A stretch of 40,104 nucleotides of DNA from Deinococcus marmoris (GCF_001949125.1 NZ_MSTI01000141.1:1-40104), one strand, 5' to 3'; shown: positions 9,852-19,944, counted from the first letter of the stretch. The notes: generated from the sequence alone by a model not told the origin. Numbers and translations: made by a program.

Positions 9852-10828
9852 GCGGCCACCCCAGACGGGGCCGAGCGCGAGGCCCGCAGCGCGGTCAGGG
9901 CGCGGTAACTCAGCATCACGGCGGCCAGCCATAGGGCGCAGGCCAGCAGCAGATGCACCAGTTGCATCCAGGCGGGGGCTTTCAGCGCCACGTTGGCGAA
10001 TCCGGCCACCATCTGGAGTCCCAGCACGCTCCACATCAGCACGCTCCAACGGCCCACCTCCAGCGAGGGGCGTTCACGGCGCAGGAACAGGCCCAGCCAC
10101 ACCAGAAAGGCTGCCGTGAGGACCGCCAGCATGGGGTGGACGATCCGCAGGTTCTCGATCACGCCTGCGCTGGCCGCGAAGTCGCGCCGCACGGTGTCGA
10201 GTGGCGTGCCGTCGGCAGGGAGGAACAGCAGATCGCCCAGCGCCGTCACCGCCCCGGCCATGCCCAGCACCAGCACCAGCACCAGCCCCGTGAAGCTCCA
10301 CAGCCCGGCCAGTCCCTGTCCACGCAAACGCAGGCGCGGCCCGCCGGAAGCCCACAGTGCAGTCAGCAGCAGTGCCCCCAGCAGCAGGAAGGTATTGGCC
10401 AGGTGAATGCCCTGCACGAAGCCGCGCGCTGGATCGGTACTCTGCGCGGTCAGGCCCAGCAGCACCTGCACGCCGCCCACCAGCCCTTCCAGAATGATCA
10501 GGCCCAGGCTCAGCACCGCGCCGAAGCGGGCGGGGTGGCCGGGACGCGTGACCGCGTAGGCCAGCGCCACCAGCGCAATCGCCAGCAGGCCGCTGGCCCC
10601 ACTGGTCAGGCGGTGGCTGAATTCGATCACTGTGTGCAGCGTGGGGCTTTGCGGCACCACCACGCCGTTGCACAGCGGCCAGTGGTCCCCGCACCCGGCT
10701 CCGGCCCCGGTCAGGCGCACCACCGCGCCCCACAGGATCACCAGTACGTTGTAGGCCAGCGCCCCCCAGGCCAGCCGGGGCAACCAAACCCCCGGCAGCG
10801 TGCGCGGGGCAGTCAGCGTTCTGCTCAA
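9848..10828 (-). CDS. ctaA: Heme A synthase (CtaA/COX15)
   Basis: A 326-residue membrane enzyme that oxidises a methyl group of heme O to the formyl group of heme A. Eight membrane helices are expected. Seen here: H65 and H72 in [10 protein letters not shown] with the conserved E69, and the extracellular cysteine pair C46 and C53 ([11 protein letters not shown]) found in the Bacillus-type enzymes. The start is TTG at 10828 with AGGTGAGG directly upstream. It forms a coupled pair with ctaB by a 4-base overlap. A DUF420 gene of the same pathway diverges from it. Confidence 0.94.
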   Translation of the reverse strand: MSRTLTAPRTLPGVWLPRLAWGALAYNVLVILWGAVVRLTGAGAGCGDHWPLCNGVVVPQSPTLHTVIEFSHRLTSGASGLLAIALVALAYAVTRPGHPARFGAVLSLGLIILEGLVGGVQVLLGLTAQSTDPARGFVQGIHLANTFLLLGALLLTALWASGGPRLRLRGQGLAGLWSFTGLVLVLVLGMAGAVTALGDLLFLPADGTPLDTVRRDFAASAGVIENLRIVHPMLAVLTAAFLVWLGLFLRRERPSLEVGRWSVLMWSVLGLQMVAGFANVALKAPAWMQLVHLLLACALWLAAVMLSYRALTALRASRSAPSGVAA

Positions 10829-11051
10829 GTCCTCACCTCTTCCCTTGTCGCCCAGTCGTTGTGCCGCACATGGCGGCCAGAAACCGGACGGCGAATGACA
10901 GAGCGCATTCTACCCGCGTGGCGGGGCGGCGGATTGTCCCCCGGTGGGGAATGGGCGCTGCAAAACCCGGACGGGCCAGCGGACAGCGTTGACGCGATCA
11001 CACTTGATCTTCCCTGACTCCTCCGGGCCATCCTGCCCCCCGCCCCGGCCC

Positions 11052-11057
11052 TAGACT
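11052..11057 (+). promoter_or_regulatory. -10 box of the DUF420 gene
   Basis: TAGACT, 10 bases before the ATG at 11068; gives a leaderless or near-leaderless mRNA. Confidence 0.55.
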
Positions 11058-11067
11058 GCCCGGCGAT

Positions 11068-11547
<480 letters not shown>

Positions 11548-11565
11548 CCCGTGCTTATAAAAAAT

Positions 11566-11622
11566 CATAGAAAAGCGCCGCGCCATTCCGTGTAGATCGG
11601 AGATGGCGCGGCACTTTCTATG
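11566..11622. terminator. Long bidirectional terminator
   Basis: Two stacked stems: an outer 8-base-pair CATAGAAA/TTTCTATG and an inner 10-base-pair GCCGCGCCAT/ATGGCGCGGC, with a 16-base loop. It lies between converging genes. Confidence 0.88.
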
Positions 11623-11640
11623 ACTTCTGTCGCTGATGGC

Positions 11641-11898
11641 TCAGGCTTTGGGTGGGAAGGCCAGATGGCCCTCGAAGTGCCAGCCGCTGAACTTGTAGGG
11701 CTTTTTCTCGATCAACGTGCCGCGCATGATGCCGTGCTGGGTATTGACCTGCACGTCGCAGCGGCCCTCGCCCTGGCACTTCTTCTGTAACGCCTCAATA
11801 TCGCTCTCCAGCGTCCCGGCGGGCAGCGTTTTGCCCTCGGCGTAGATCGCCAGTTTCTTGTTCGGCTGCACCACATATTTCCCTTCGAGAATCAGCAT
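11641..11898 (-). CDS. Small protein of unknown function
   Basis: An 85-residue soluble protein beginning MLILEGKYVVQPNKKLAIYA. It has two cysteines (C40 and C47 in KKCQGEGRCDV), a possible disulfide or metal site, and appears to be mostly beta strands. I do not recognise the family. Its codon use is like that of its neighbours, it has a TATTCT box 6 bases before the ATG and a strong terminator after it, so it is very likely expressed. It stands alone, divergent from the MFS gene. Confidence 0.7.
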   Translation of the reverse strand: MLILEGKYVVQPNKKLAIYAEGKTLPAGTLESDIEALQKKCQGEGRCDVQVNTQHGIMRGTLIEKKPYKFSGWHFEGHLAFPPKA

Positions 11899-11904
11899 CC
11901 CTCA

Positions 11905-11910
11905 AGAATA
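11905..11910 (-). promoter_or_regulatory. Leaderless -10 box of the 85-residue protein gene
   Basis: TATTCT, 6 bases before the ATG at 11898. Confidence 0.6.
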
Positions 11911-12043
11911 CGGGATAACGGCGAAAAAGAATGTTCTCAGGCGTGCCGCATTCCAGGATGGTCCAGTGCTATCTGGTTCTGGTGCAGGGATTCAGACCTG
12001 ATACTGATGAAGTGACAGCTCAGGCGGCACGGGTAGACGCGCC

Positions 12044-12049
12044 TACACT
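12044..12049 (+). promoter_or_regulatory. Leaderless -10 box of the MFS gene
   Basis: TACACT, 6 bases before the GTG at 12056; it also fixes that start codon. Confidence 0.65.
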
Positions 12050-12055
12050 GCGCGG

Positions 12056-13378
12056 GTGAGCCTCACGCCCGAACCGCAGACCACCGCCAGTCAGGACGTG
12101 CTGCGCCTGCCCGAGTTCCGCGCCATGCTGCTGGCCGCCGTGACCAGCACCCTGGCCAGCCGCGCCGTGGCCCTGACGGTGGCTTATCAGCTTTATCAGA
12201 TCACCAAAAATCCGCTGACGCTGGGCATCCTGGGGCTGGTGGAGGCGGTTCCGGCCCTGAGTCTGGCCCTGTTCGGCGGCGTGGTGGCGGACCGCAATGA
12301 CCGCCGCCGCATCCTGCTGATGACCATCAGCGTGGAGGTGGTCTGTGCGCTGCTGTTTGCGCTGTACGCGCCGCACGCCACCGTGGGAGGCATCATCCCG
12401 ATCCTGGCGCTGATCTTCACGCTCGGCATCGCGCGCGGCTTTTCCGATCCGGCGCTGCCCGCCTTTCAGGCGCAGGTGGTGCCGCGTGAGCTGCTGCTGC
12501 GGGCCTCGGCGTGGCGCTCCAGCGCGGGGCAGGCGGCGGCCATCACGGGTCCGGCGCTGGGCGGGGTGCTGTACGCGTCGGTGGGCGCGGGGGCGGCCTA
12601 CGGTGTGGCCTGTGCCCTGCTGCTGGTGTCGCTGGCCTGCGTGGCCTACGTGAAGCCCAAGCCGAAGCCGCGTTTCATTCCCGGCGAGCCGATCTGGCAG
12701 AGCATCAAGGAGGGGCTGGCCTTCGTGGTGCAGCGGCAGGTGCTGGTGGGCAGCATGGCGCTGGACCTCTTCAGCGTGCTGTTCGGCGGTGCGGTGGCCC
12801 TGCTGCCGATCTTCGCCTCCGACATCCTGAAGGTGGGGCCAGTGGGATTAAGTGTGCTGGTGGCCGCCCCGAGCGTGGGGGCGCTGGGCGTGATGCTGTA
12901 CGCCACGCGCCGTCCCCCTGGCAAGGGCGCGGGCCGCACGCTGCTGGTGGCCGTGACGGGTTTTGGCGTGAGCATCATGGTCTTCGGGTTGTCGCACAAC
13001 TTCTATCTCAGCGTGGCCGCGCTGGTCGCCACCGGCCTGTTCGACGGCATCAGCATGGTGATCCGCAGCGCCACCCTGCAACTCAAAGCGCCAGACCATA
13101 TGCGCGGGCGCGTGAATTCGGTCAGCGGCATGTTCATCGGCGCGAGCAACGAGCTGGGGGCCTTCGAGAGCGGCGTGGCGGCCAGTCTGCTGGGCACGGC
13201 CCGCAGCGTGTGGCTGGGCGGCATCGTCACCCTGATCGTGGTGGGCGTCACGGCGTATCTGGCCCCCGAACTGCGCGCCATGAACCTGGAGGACATTGAG
13301 GATGACCTGCCCGCACATCTCGCGGAGACCAGTTCCGCCGTCCTCAAACCATCCTCGGACGCCGCGCCGCGCCTGTAG
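12056..13378 (+). CDS. MFS transporter, enterobactin-exporter-like group
   Basis: A 440-residue transporter with about 12 membrane helices and a cytoplasmic mid-loop ([17 protein letters not shown], about residues 200-216). Between helices 2 and 3 it has [13 protein letters not shown], the MFS loop motif in the form typical of the MFS_3/EntS-like group. These proteins use the proton gradient to export drugs, siderophores or metabolites; the substrate cannot be read. The GTG start at 12056 is fixed by the -10 box 6 bases upstream. The gene ends 12 bases before a copy of the structured 130-base repeat. Confidence 0.88.
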   Translation: MSLTPEPQTTASQDVLRLPEFRAMLLAAVTSTLASRAVALTVAYQLYQITKNPLTLGILGLVEAVPALSLALFGGVVADRNDRRRILLMTISVEVVCALLFALYAPHATVGGIIPILALIFTLGIARGFSDPALPAFQAQVVPRELLLRASAWRSSAGQAAAITGPALGGVLYASVGAGAAYGVACALLLVSLACVAYVKPKPKPRFIPGEPIWQSIKEGLAFVVQRQVLVGSMALDLFSVLFGGAVALLPIFASDILKVGPVGLSVLVAAPSVGALGVMLYATRRPPGKGAGRTLLVAVTGFGVSIMVFGLSHNFYLSVAALVATGLFDGISMVIRSATLQLKAPDHMRGRVNSVSGMFIGASNELGAFESGVAASLLGTARSVWLGGIVTLIVVGVTAYLAPELRAMNLEDIEDDLPAHLAETSSAVLKPSSDAAPRL

Positions 13379-13390
13379 GCAAAGTCATAT

Positions 13391-13519
13391 GGACTCCGAT
13401 TAGAAGGTGTGAACACACCTGAAAATCCGAGCGGAGCGAGAAGGAGAAAAACGGGTTTCGGGCGTGGAGTGGAGGGATCGGCGCTGTCCCGATTCCTCCA
13501 CGAAACAGACGGAATCCGT
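13391..13519 (+). repeat. Structured intergenic repeat, copy 1
   Basis: About 129 bases matching 25260-25389; the last 99 bases align without gaps with 9 differences. Three hairpins form: 13405-13420 (6 base pairs), an outer stem 13451-13459 with 13511-13519, and inside it a 12-base-pair stem 13470-13481 with 13489-13500. Every difference between the copies that falls in these stems preserves pairing. It fills the whole gap between the converging MFS and thioesterase genes and may end or stabilise mRNA. Confidence 0.85.
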
Positions 13520-13520
13520 G

Positions 13521-13979
13521 TCAGCCTGCCTTCCCGCCCTCCGGCATAGGAATGATCGCCAACGTGCAGCGCGAAATGCAGACCATCTTGCCCCGCTCGT
13601 CGGTGATTTCGATGTTCCAGACCTCGGTGGTGCGGCCCTGAAAGATGGGCGTTCCTGTGGCCGTGACCGTCCCGGACACCGCGCTCCGCAGGTGGTTGGC
13701 GTTGATCTCTAGGCCCACGGCCATCATCCCGCGTTCCCGCACGCTCAGGTACGCGCCGGTACTCGCCACCGACTCAGCCAGAACCACACTCGCGCCGCCG
13801 TGCAGGATGCCGAAAGGCTGATGCACGCGCTGTTCCACCGGCATCTGCGCCACCACTTTCGAGCCGCTGGCCTCCGTAAACGTGATGCCCAGATGTTCCA
13901 CCAGCCCGCGCTGACCGCCGAGCTGTTCGAGGATGAAATCGGAGGGGGCCTGTTGAGATGTGACCTGTGGATCGGTCAT
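13521..13979 (-). CDS. PaaI-type hotdog thioesterase (first of a pair)
   Basis: A 152-residue hotdog-fold protein. The motif GILHGGASVVLAESVAS (about residues 60-76) is the PaaI/YbgC-type active-site helix start, with HGG near the thioester carbonyl and E in the helix as the likely catalytic acid. Such enzymes hydrolyse acyl- or aryl-CoA thioesters in the cytoplasm. A menaquinone-route role (DHNA-CoA) is possible for this subgroup in some bacteria, but here menaquinone appears to be made by the futalosine route. The ATG at 13979 overlaps the stop of the upstream thioesterase gene (ATGA), so the two are made together. Confidence 0.88.
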   Translation of the reverse strand: MTDPQVTSQQAPSDFILEQLGGQRGLVEHLGITFTEASGSKVVAQMPVEQRVHQPFGILHGGASVVLAESVASTGAYLSVRERGMMAVGLEINANHLRSAVSGTVTATGTPIFQGRTTEVWNIEITDERGKMVCISRCTLAIIPMPEGGKAG

Positions 13980-14572
13980 GGTTGTTTCTCCTGGGAAAGC
14001 TCTGAATGAGGGGTTCGGGTGGGCCGCATCACCAGACAGGTGGTGGTGGCGGTGGCGTACACCTTGCCTGCGTCGTCCACGATCTGCGCGCTGGCGGTGG
14101 CTACCTGCCGCGACACGCTGATTACCTCGGCCACCGCGCGGACCTCGCCCATGCCCAGGCGCAGTGGGCGCAGGTATTTCACCGCCAGATCCAGGGTGGT
14201 GTAGCCCACCCCGGCGGGCAACATGGTGTGGATGGCGCAGCCCAGCGCCGAATCCAGCAGCGTGGCGTAGACGCCGCCGTGGACGCTGCCAATCGGGTTG
14301 TAGTGGAATTCCTCCGGGCGCATGCGAAAGGTCACCTTGCCCTCCTGCACGTCTTCCTCATGGCCAATGCTGAAGCCCAGCGTCTGGCCAATGGGCGGCG
14401 GCGGATACTCGCCCCGCACCATGCCGCGCAGGTACTCCAGCCCGCTCAGGCCAGGAACGGCCCCCGCGCCGATCAGAGGGTCCTGCCAGGTGTAGGTGCG
14501 GGCGCGCGGCGGTGGGCCGGGATTCGTTGGCCTGTCTTCAGCCTGGGGCGCGTCGGTTGTGGTGCTGGACAT
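13976..14572 (-). CDS. PaaI-type hotdog thioesterase (second of a pair)
   Basis: A 198-residue hotdog protein with an N-terminal extension rich in proline (residues 1-30). The active-site segment is GSVHGGVYATLLDSALG (about 95-111), in which aspartate takes the place of the glutamate of the partner protein. It probably acts on a CoA thioester; the substrate is unknown. Two ATGs are close together: 14584 and 14572. The -10 box TATGAT at 14580-14585 overlaps the first and lies 7 bases before the second, so 14572 is the start. The 4-base overlap with the second gene suggests a hetero-oligomer or linked duty. Confidence 0.86.
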   Translation of the reverse strand: MSSTTTDAPQAEDRPTNPGPPPRARTYTWQDPLIGAGAVPGLSGLEYLRGMVRGEYPPPPIGQTLGFSIGHEEDVQEGKVTFRMRPEEFHYNPIGSVHGGVYATLLDSALGCAIHTMLPAGVGYTTLDLAVKYLRPLRLGMGEVRAVAEVISVSRQVATASAQIVDDAGKVYATATTTCLVMRPTRTPHSELSQEKQP

Positions 14573-14579
14573 GACGGGC

Positions 14580-14585
14580 ATCATA
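14580..14585 (-). promoter_or_regulatory. Leaderless -10 box of the thioesterase pair
   Basis: TATGAT, 7 bases before the ATG at 14572; it rules out the earlier in-frame ATG. Confidence 0.6.
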
Positions 14586-14683
14586 GCCAGTCACAGTCAG
14601 GGTAAGTCTGTGTTCGGGAGCATGTTGGCCCCAGCCTCATGCATGAAGGACAAAGCGCATAGGCGCTGGCCGTCCCCAGCCCT

Positions 14684-14689
14684 TATACT
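14684..14689 (+). promoter_or_regulatory. -10 box of hemC
   Basis: TATACT, 9 bases before the ATG at 14699; leaderless or nearly so. Confidence 0.62.
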
Positions 14690-14698
14690 GCCCAAGTT

Positions 14699-15637
14699 AT
14701 GCGGACGGTGACGGTAGGAACGCGCGGCAGCACGCTGGCGCTGGCACAGACCAACTGGGTGGTGGCCCGGCTCAAAGAAGAATGGCCTGAAACGGATTTC
14801 CGTATTCAGACCATCAGCACCAAGGGGGACCGCAACCGCGCCAGCCTGATCTCGATGGCGCAGCAGGGCGACAAGGGCTTCTGGATCAAGGAGATCGAGG
14901 ACGCCCTGCTCGCCAAGCGGATCGACATCGCGGTGCATTCTCTCAAGGACCTGCCCACCAGCCAGCCCGAGGAACTGGAAGTGGCCTCCATTCCCAAGCG
15001 GGTGGACGCCCGTGACGTGCTGATCGGCAAGGAGGGCATGAAACGGCTGGCCGATCTGCCGCAGGGCGCACGCGTCGGCACCAGCAGCGTGCGGCGCAAG
15101 GCGTTCCTGCAAGCCTTTCGACCGGACCTTCAGATTATCGGGCTGCGCGGCAACATCGACACCCGGCTGGCCGCGCTGGCAGGAGATGAGTACGACGCCA
15201 TCATCCTGGCCGCTGCCGGACTGATCCGCACTGAGATGCGCCACCGCATCGACGAATTCATCGAGCAGGACGTCATGCTGCCCGCCCCCGGTCAGGGCGC
15301 ACTGGCCCTGGAAACCCGCGCCGACGACGACCTGACGGTGGAAGTCGCCTACGCCATTCACGATCACACCACCGATGACCGCATTACCGCCGAGCGCGAG
15401 TTCCTGGCCGGGCTGGGTGCGGGGTGCATGGCTCCGGTAGGCGCGCACGCCACGGTCAAGGGCGGCATCCTGACCCTGGAAGGCTGGGTGGCCGCGCTGG
15501 ACGGTTCGCAGGTTCTGCGGGCCACCACCAGCGGTGACGTGGCCGAATGCGCCGAGCTGGGGGCGGAACTGGCCGCAGATACGCTGGGGCAGGGCGCGCA
15601 GGCGCTGGTGGACGCGGCGCACGCGCAGATTGCGTAG
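14699..15637 (+). CDS. hemC: Porphobilinogen deaminase
   Basis: A 312-residue enzyme that joins four porphobilinogen units into hydroxymethylbilane in heme biosynthesis. The start has the family signature VGTRGSTLALAQT, the catalytic aspartate is D84 (SLKDLPT), RGNIDTR (150-156) binds the growing chain, and C243 (GAGCMAPVGAH) carries the dipyrromethane cofactor. Length is normal. It shares a 126-base divergent region with the thioesterase pair and is read alone. The product feeds the heme O and heme A synthases encoded upstream. Confidence 0.97.
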   Translation: MRTVTVGTRGSTLALAQTNWVVARLKEEWPETDFRIQTISTKGDRNRASLISMAQQGDKGFWIKEIEDALLAKRIDIAVHSLKDLPTSQPEELEVASIPKRVDARDVLIGKEGMKRLADLPQGARVGTSSVRRKAFLQAFRPDLQIIGLRGNIDTRLAALAGDEYDAIILAAAGLIRTEMRHRIDEFIEQDVMLPAPGQGALALETRADDDLTVEVAYAIHDHTTDDRITAEREFLAGLGAGCMAPVGAHATVKGGILTLEGWVAALDGSQVLRATTSGDVAECAELGAELAADTLGQGAQALVDAAHAQIA

Positions 15638-15839
15638 GGATTCTCTAGTTACTGCTGGGCTGCGGCCCGTGCGCTGCGCGCCCGACGGCCTTTGGTTGCC
15701 ACTCCGGTTTGGCGTTCCAGCGTTGCTCTGGCGGTTTGAATGTGTTGAAGGTGATCCGGGTGGTGTTGGACCGGAAGCCCTAAAGAACCGTTCAACTCTT
15801 GGAAACTCAAAATGAGCTTCCACGCGCTCAAATGCGGGC

Positions 15840-16679
15840 GTGAATTCATCTCCCATTCTCGATCTGGCGGGCCTGACGCTGGAGGTCAACCATCTGGCGC
15901 GTGGCGTGCGCTTCTATTCTCAGGTGCTGGGTCTGGACCTCGTGCGCCACGACGAGGCAGCGGGCGTGGCCGAGTTTGCGGTCAACCCGCACCAGACGTT
16001 GACGCTGTGGCAGCCAGTCACACGGCAGGCCAACGATGCACGGCTGGCCCCTTTGAGGCCGCGCGGAGCTTCCCATATTCATTACGCGTGGCAGATCGAG
16101 CTGGATGATCTGGAGCCGAGCAAGGCGCTGCTGGACGCGCACGGGTTGGAGTGGCAGGAGATCAACCTGGGGACGGAGGACCGCCCCGACTGGACACTGT
16201 ACTTCTTCGATCCCTTCGGGCACGGCCTGGAACTGCGCGCCGTGGACCGGGCCGACGCGCGCCAGCCGCACTTTCCACCCATGCCAATTCAGCGCCCCGC
16301 CCACGCCCTACCCGTCATGGGCCTGCGCGAGGTGGCCCTCGCCTTCAGCGATTACGCCGCCATGAAGGAGCGCCTGCCCCGCGCCTATGGATTCGCCCTC
16401 GCCAAGGAGCAGGAGGACCGCGACTTCGCCCAGTTCACGCTGGGGCCGCAGCCGGAGCCAGACGGCAACGGTACGCCCCGGCGCTGGCTGTACGCCTGGG
16501 ACCCCCAGGTGGGTCTGGCCGACATGCTGGGCGGTGATCACGCGCTGGTGCGCTTCTACGCCGATGTGGACGCGGTGGCGGAAGCGGTAAAGGCTGCTGG
16601 GTTGCCGTCTGTGCAGGACGAACAGGGGCTGGCCGTGCGTGACCCGGAAGGGCATGTCTTCGAGTTCGTCGCGCCCTGA
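15840..16679 (+). CDS. Two-domain VOC (glyoxalase/dioxygenase) family protein
   Basis: A 279-residue protein made of two vicinal-oxygen-chelate modules, about residues 5-140 and 155-279. The first holds NHLARGVRFYSQVLGL and ends in DPFGHGLELR; the second begins MGLREVALAFSDY and ends in DPEGHVFEFV. The layout fits ring-cleaving dioxygenases of the glyoxalase superfamily; H18 and H73 and the glutamates ending each module are possible metal ligands. The substrate is unknown. The GTG at 15840 is the first start in frame; no ribosome site or clear -10 box supports it, and the 200 bases before it hold no recognisable gene. Confidence 0.8.
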   Translation: MNSSPILDLAGLTLEVNHLARGVRFYSQVLGLDLVRHDEAAGVAEFAVNPHQTLTLWQPVTRQANDARLAPLRPRGASHIHYAWQIELDDLEPSKALLDAHGLEWQEINLGTEDRPDWTLYFFDPFGHGLELRAVDRADARQPHFPPMPIQRPAHALPVMGLREVALAFSDYAAMKERLPRAYGFALAKEQEDRDFAQFTLGPQPEPDGNGTPRRWLYAWDPQVGLADMLGGDHALVRFYADVDAVAEAVKAAGLPSVQDEQGLAVRDPEGHVFEFVAP

Positions 16680-16703
16680 AGATACCCGCCCTGAAGGCCA
16701 AAG

Positions 16704-16738
16704 GAGAGGGCGGCCCATATATGCGGGGCCGCCCTCTC
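16704..16738. terminator. Bidirectional terminator
   Basis: A 13-base-pair perfect stem (GAGAGGGCGGCCC and complement), 9-base loop, between converging VOC and lgt genes. T runs are poor on both sides. Confidence 0.75.
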
Positions 16739-16751
16739 ACGGTGGATTGAA

Positions 16752-17699
<948 letters not shown>

Positions 17700-17710
17700 A
17701 AGTCGGCGCT

Positions 17711-17716
17711 AGTTTA
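17711..17716 (-). promoter_or_regulatory. -10 box of lgt
   Basis: TAAACT, 11 bases before the ATG at 17699; a very short leader is expected. Confidence 0.5.
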
Positions 17717-17795
17717 AGCCTTTTACCAGGTGAGAAATGCCCAGGTGCGGCAGGGTACCCCCAGCAAGGCGGGCAGGTCCTTGGCTGTGGGGCAT

Positions 17796-17822
17796 GAAAA
17801 AGCCCTCTCCGGGGGGAGAGGG
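17796..17822 (-). terminator. Terminator of the tat operon
   Basis: Stem CCCTCTCC/GGAGAGGG with a 4-base loop; on the minus strand CTTTTTC follows. It lies 40 bases after tatC. Confidence 0.85.
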
Positions 17823-17861
17823 TGCATTGAGGGGGCTTTGCGGGCGCAGTTCCGGCTCCAG

Positions 17862-18650
17862 TTATAGTCCCAGCGCGGGCGACTCGTCCTCTTCGGGGGG
17901 CGGCAGGCGGAAGGCCCGCGAGAGCAGCACGCTCAGCTCGTACAGCACGTACAGCGGCACGGCCACCAGCATCATGTTGGTGGGGTCCGGCGTGGGCGTG
18001 ATGACGGCGGCGGCGATCATGATGCCCACCAGCGCGAAGCGCCAGCCCTTGCGCAGCATCCCGTGGTTCACGATGCCGATGCGCGTCAGGATGATCGACA
18101 GGATCGGCATCTCGAAGGCCAGCCCGAAGGCGACCAGAAAGGTGGTGACGGTGCCGATGTACGTTCCCAGACCCAGGATGGGCGTCACAGCTCCGGCCAG
18201 AAAGCCCACCAGAAACGGCACCATCGTGGGCAGCACCAGCTTGTACCCGAAGGCCGCGCCGCCCAGAAACGACAGCCCCGCCCCGACGATGAACGGAACG
18301 GCCCAGCGCCGCTCACTGGGATACAGCCCCGGCGCGATAAAACCCCAGACCTGTCCCAGAATGAAGGGCAGCGCCAGCCCCAGCCCGGCCCACAGGGACA
18401 GGTTCAGGCTCAGCAGCAGCGGCTCGGTCAGGGTATAGGTAACGACCTGCACCTTGCCGTCCACATACAGTTGCGAGTACTGGAGCGGTCCCTTGATCCA
18501 GTCGATCAGTTGCACTCGGTAGATAAACGCTATGGACGCGCCGATGACCAGAAAGATGACGCTGAAGACTAAGCGCTTACGCAGTTCATCCAGGTGATCG
18601 AACAGTGGGGCGCTCTTTAAATCTGTGCTGGGAACGGTTTTGGGGGACAT
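17862..18650 (-). CDS. tatC: Twin-arginine translocase subunit TatC
   Basis: A 262-residue polytopic protein with six membrane helices, the receptor for twin-arginine signal peptides of folded exported proteins. It starts with the usual APLFDHLDELRKRLV (about residues 13-27), whose HLDELRKR stretch is the signal-peptide binding site, and has FALPFILGQ-like helix 3 text (GLALPFILGQVWGFIAPGLYPSERR) split over a loop. The ATG at 18650 follows the tatA stop by 14 bases, with AAGGGCAGG upstream. With tatA it forms a two-gene operon that ends at the terminator at 17796. Confidence 0.96.
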   Translation of the reverse strand: MSPKTVPSTDLKSAPLFDHLDELRKRLVFSVIFLVIGASIAFIYRVQLIDWIKGPLQYSQLYVDGKVQVVTYTLTEPLLLSLNLSLWAGLGLALPFILGQVWGFIAPGLYPSERRWAVPFIVGAGLSFLGGAAFGYKLVLPTMVPFLVGFLAGAVTPILGLGTYIGTVTTFLVAFGLAFEMPILSIILTRIGIVNHGMLRKGWRFALVGIMIAAAVITPTPDPTNMMLVAVPLYVLYELSVLLSRAFRLPPPEEDESPALGL

Positions 18651-18664
18651 GACGTGACCTGCCC

Positions 18665-18913
18665 TTAGCGGCGGTTGCCCGCGCTCTCGCGTTCACGTTC
18701 GGTGGGCATCGGCGCGCCCGTCACGGGATCGATCTGGCGCGAGGACACGTCGGTGATGGGCGTGACCACGGTGGTCTCGGTGTCGGTCTTGCCCGTCTCG
18801 CGCTTGAATTCCTTGATGCCCTGGCCCAGGCCCTTACCCAGTTGCGGCAGCTTGCTGGCCCCGAAGACCAGCGCGATCACGACGACAATCAGAATGATTT
18901 CAAGAGGACCCAT
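18665..18913 (-). CDS. tatA: Twin-arginine translocase subunit TatA/E
   Basis: An 82-residue protein with the TatA layout: one membrane helix (about residues 3-20), the hinge FGASKLPQLGKGLGQG and an amphipathic helix (IKEFKRE), then a charged tail. TatA monomers assemble to form the pore that passes folded proteins recruited by TatC. No separate tatB is seen in the window, so a bifunctional TatA is possible, as in Gram-positive systems. The ATG at 18913 has AAGGAG 8 bases upstream, one of the few strong ribosome sites here, so the mRNA has a real leader; its promoter was not identified. Confidence 0.95.
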   Translation of the reverse strand: MGPLEIILIVVVIALVFGASKLPQLGKGLGQGIKEFKRETGKTDTETTVVTPITDVSSRQIDPVTGAPMPTERERESAGNRR

Positions 18914-19155
18914 AAATGTTGCTCCTTTGCGTGCCGGGCCGTGGCCGGGCGTGCTTTTGCTGTTGAAGGGGATGAAATGCCGGGGATGGATGCTGCGGAA
19001 AGCTCAACTGCTCTGAAAATCGGGGCGGACGGTGAAGCGGTCTCGCTCTGTCCTGTAGATATGCGGCTGCGGGCCGGGCGGATTGCCTATTAAACCTTAA
19101 TGGCGGGGCGGCGAGTGACAGTTAACGTGCAATCTATGTCTCCCAGGCGGGGCGT

Positions 19156-19884
19156 TCAGATGCTCCAGCCGCCGTCTACCAGCAACTCCTGCCCGGTGAT
19201 GTAGGCGGCCTCGTTGGTGGCCAGAAAGGCAATCGCCGCCCCCACCTCGTTCGGCTGCCCGAAGCGGCGGGCGGGAATGCGGGCAGTCAGCTTCTCGGCG
19301 TCGGCGGGACTGCTGTTCAGAGCTTTGAGGCGGTCCGTGGCGGTGTAACCCGGCGCAACCGTATTGCAGGTCACGCCGTCGGCGGCCACCTCCAGCGCCA
19401 GCGTCCGCAGGTAGTTGGTCACGGCGGCGCGCATGGCGTTGCTGACCGGCAGCGTGGGCGAGGGCCGCCCCACCGTCAGGCTGGTCACGGCGATGATGCG
19501 GCCCCACTTTCGCTCGCGCATCCCGGCCAGCACCGCGTTCGCCAGCCGTACGGTACTCAGGAAGGTGGTGTCGTACCCGGCCTGCCACGCGGCCTCGCTG
19601 ACCTCGCTGGGTTTCCCTGGTGGTGGGCCGCCCGCATTGCTGACCAGAATGTCCACGTCACCTGCCTCCCGCACGGCGGCTGAGACGCCTTCCGGGGTAC
19701 TGACATCGGCCACCACCCAGCGCGCCCCGATGGCGTCCGCCGCCGTTCTGAGGGTGTCTTCGTGGCGCGCAGCCACCGTGACCCGTGCCCCCAGCCGGAT
19801 CAGATCGTGCGCCGCCGCCAGCCCGATTCCCTTGCTGCCACCCGTGACCAGGGCGCGTTTTCCATCCAGCCGAAACAACGTCAT
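19156..19884 (-). CDS. SDR-family protein with substituted catalytic residues
   Basis: A 242-residue Rossmann-fold protein of the FabG-like group: TGGSKGIG (14-21) binds NAD(P), NAG is at 83-85 and S135 is the catalytic serine. The usual Tyr and Lys of YxxxK should fall at 148 and 152, 13 and 17 residues after the serine, but these are S148 and R152 (SNAMRAAV). A group of SDR proteins with an SNAxRAA motif is known; whether they reduce carbonyls is unclear. The C-terminal TGQELLVDGGWSI is standard. The ATG at 19884 lies 6 bases after TAGCCT. It diverges from mqnB. Confidence 0.88.
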   Translation of the reverse strand: MTLFRLDGKRALVTGGSKGIGLAAAHDLIRLGARVTVAARHEDTLRTAADAIGARWVVADVSTPEGVSAAVREAGDVDILVSNAGGPPPGKPSEVSEAAWQAGYDTTFLSTVRLANAVLAGMRERKWGRIIAVTSLTVGRPSPTLPVSNAMRAAVTNYLRTLALEVAADGVTCNTVAPGYTATDRLKALNSSPADAEKLTARIPARRFGQPNEVGAAIAFLATNEAAYITGQELLVDGGWSI

Positions 19885-19890
19885 GCGGGC

Positions 19891-19896
19891 AGGCTA
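19891..19896 (-). promoter_or_regulatory. Leaderless -10 box of the SDR gene
   Basis: TAGCCT, 6 bases before the ATG at 19884. Confidence 0.62.
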
Positions 19897-19944
19897 CACC
19901 CGGCGCGGTATGGGGAAGGGGAGATGCCGCGCACCGTTACCCCT

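Noticed and set aside
15649..15849. Minus-strand frame between hemC and the VOC gene
   Set aside because: No start signal, no family pattern, and an alternative frame looks equally open.
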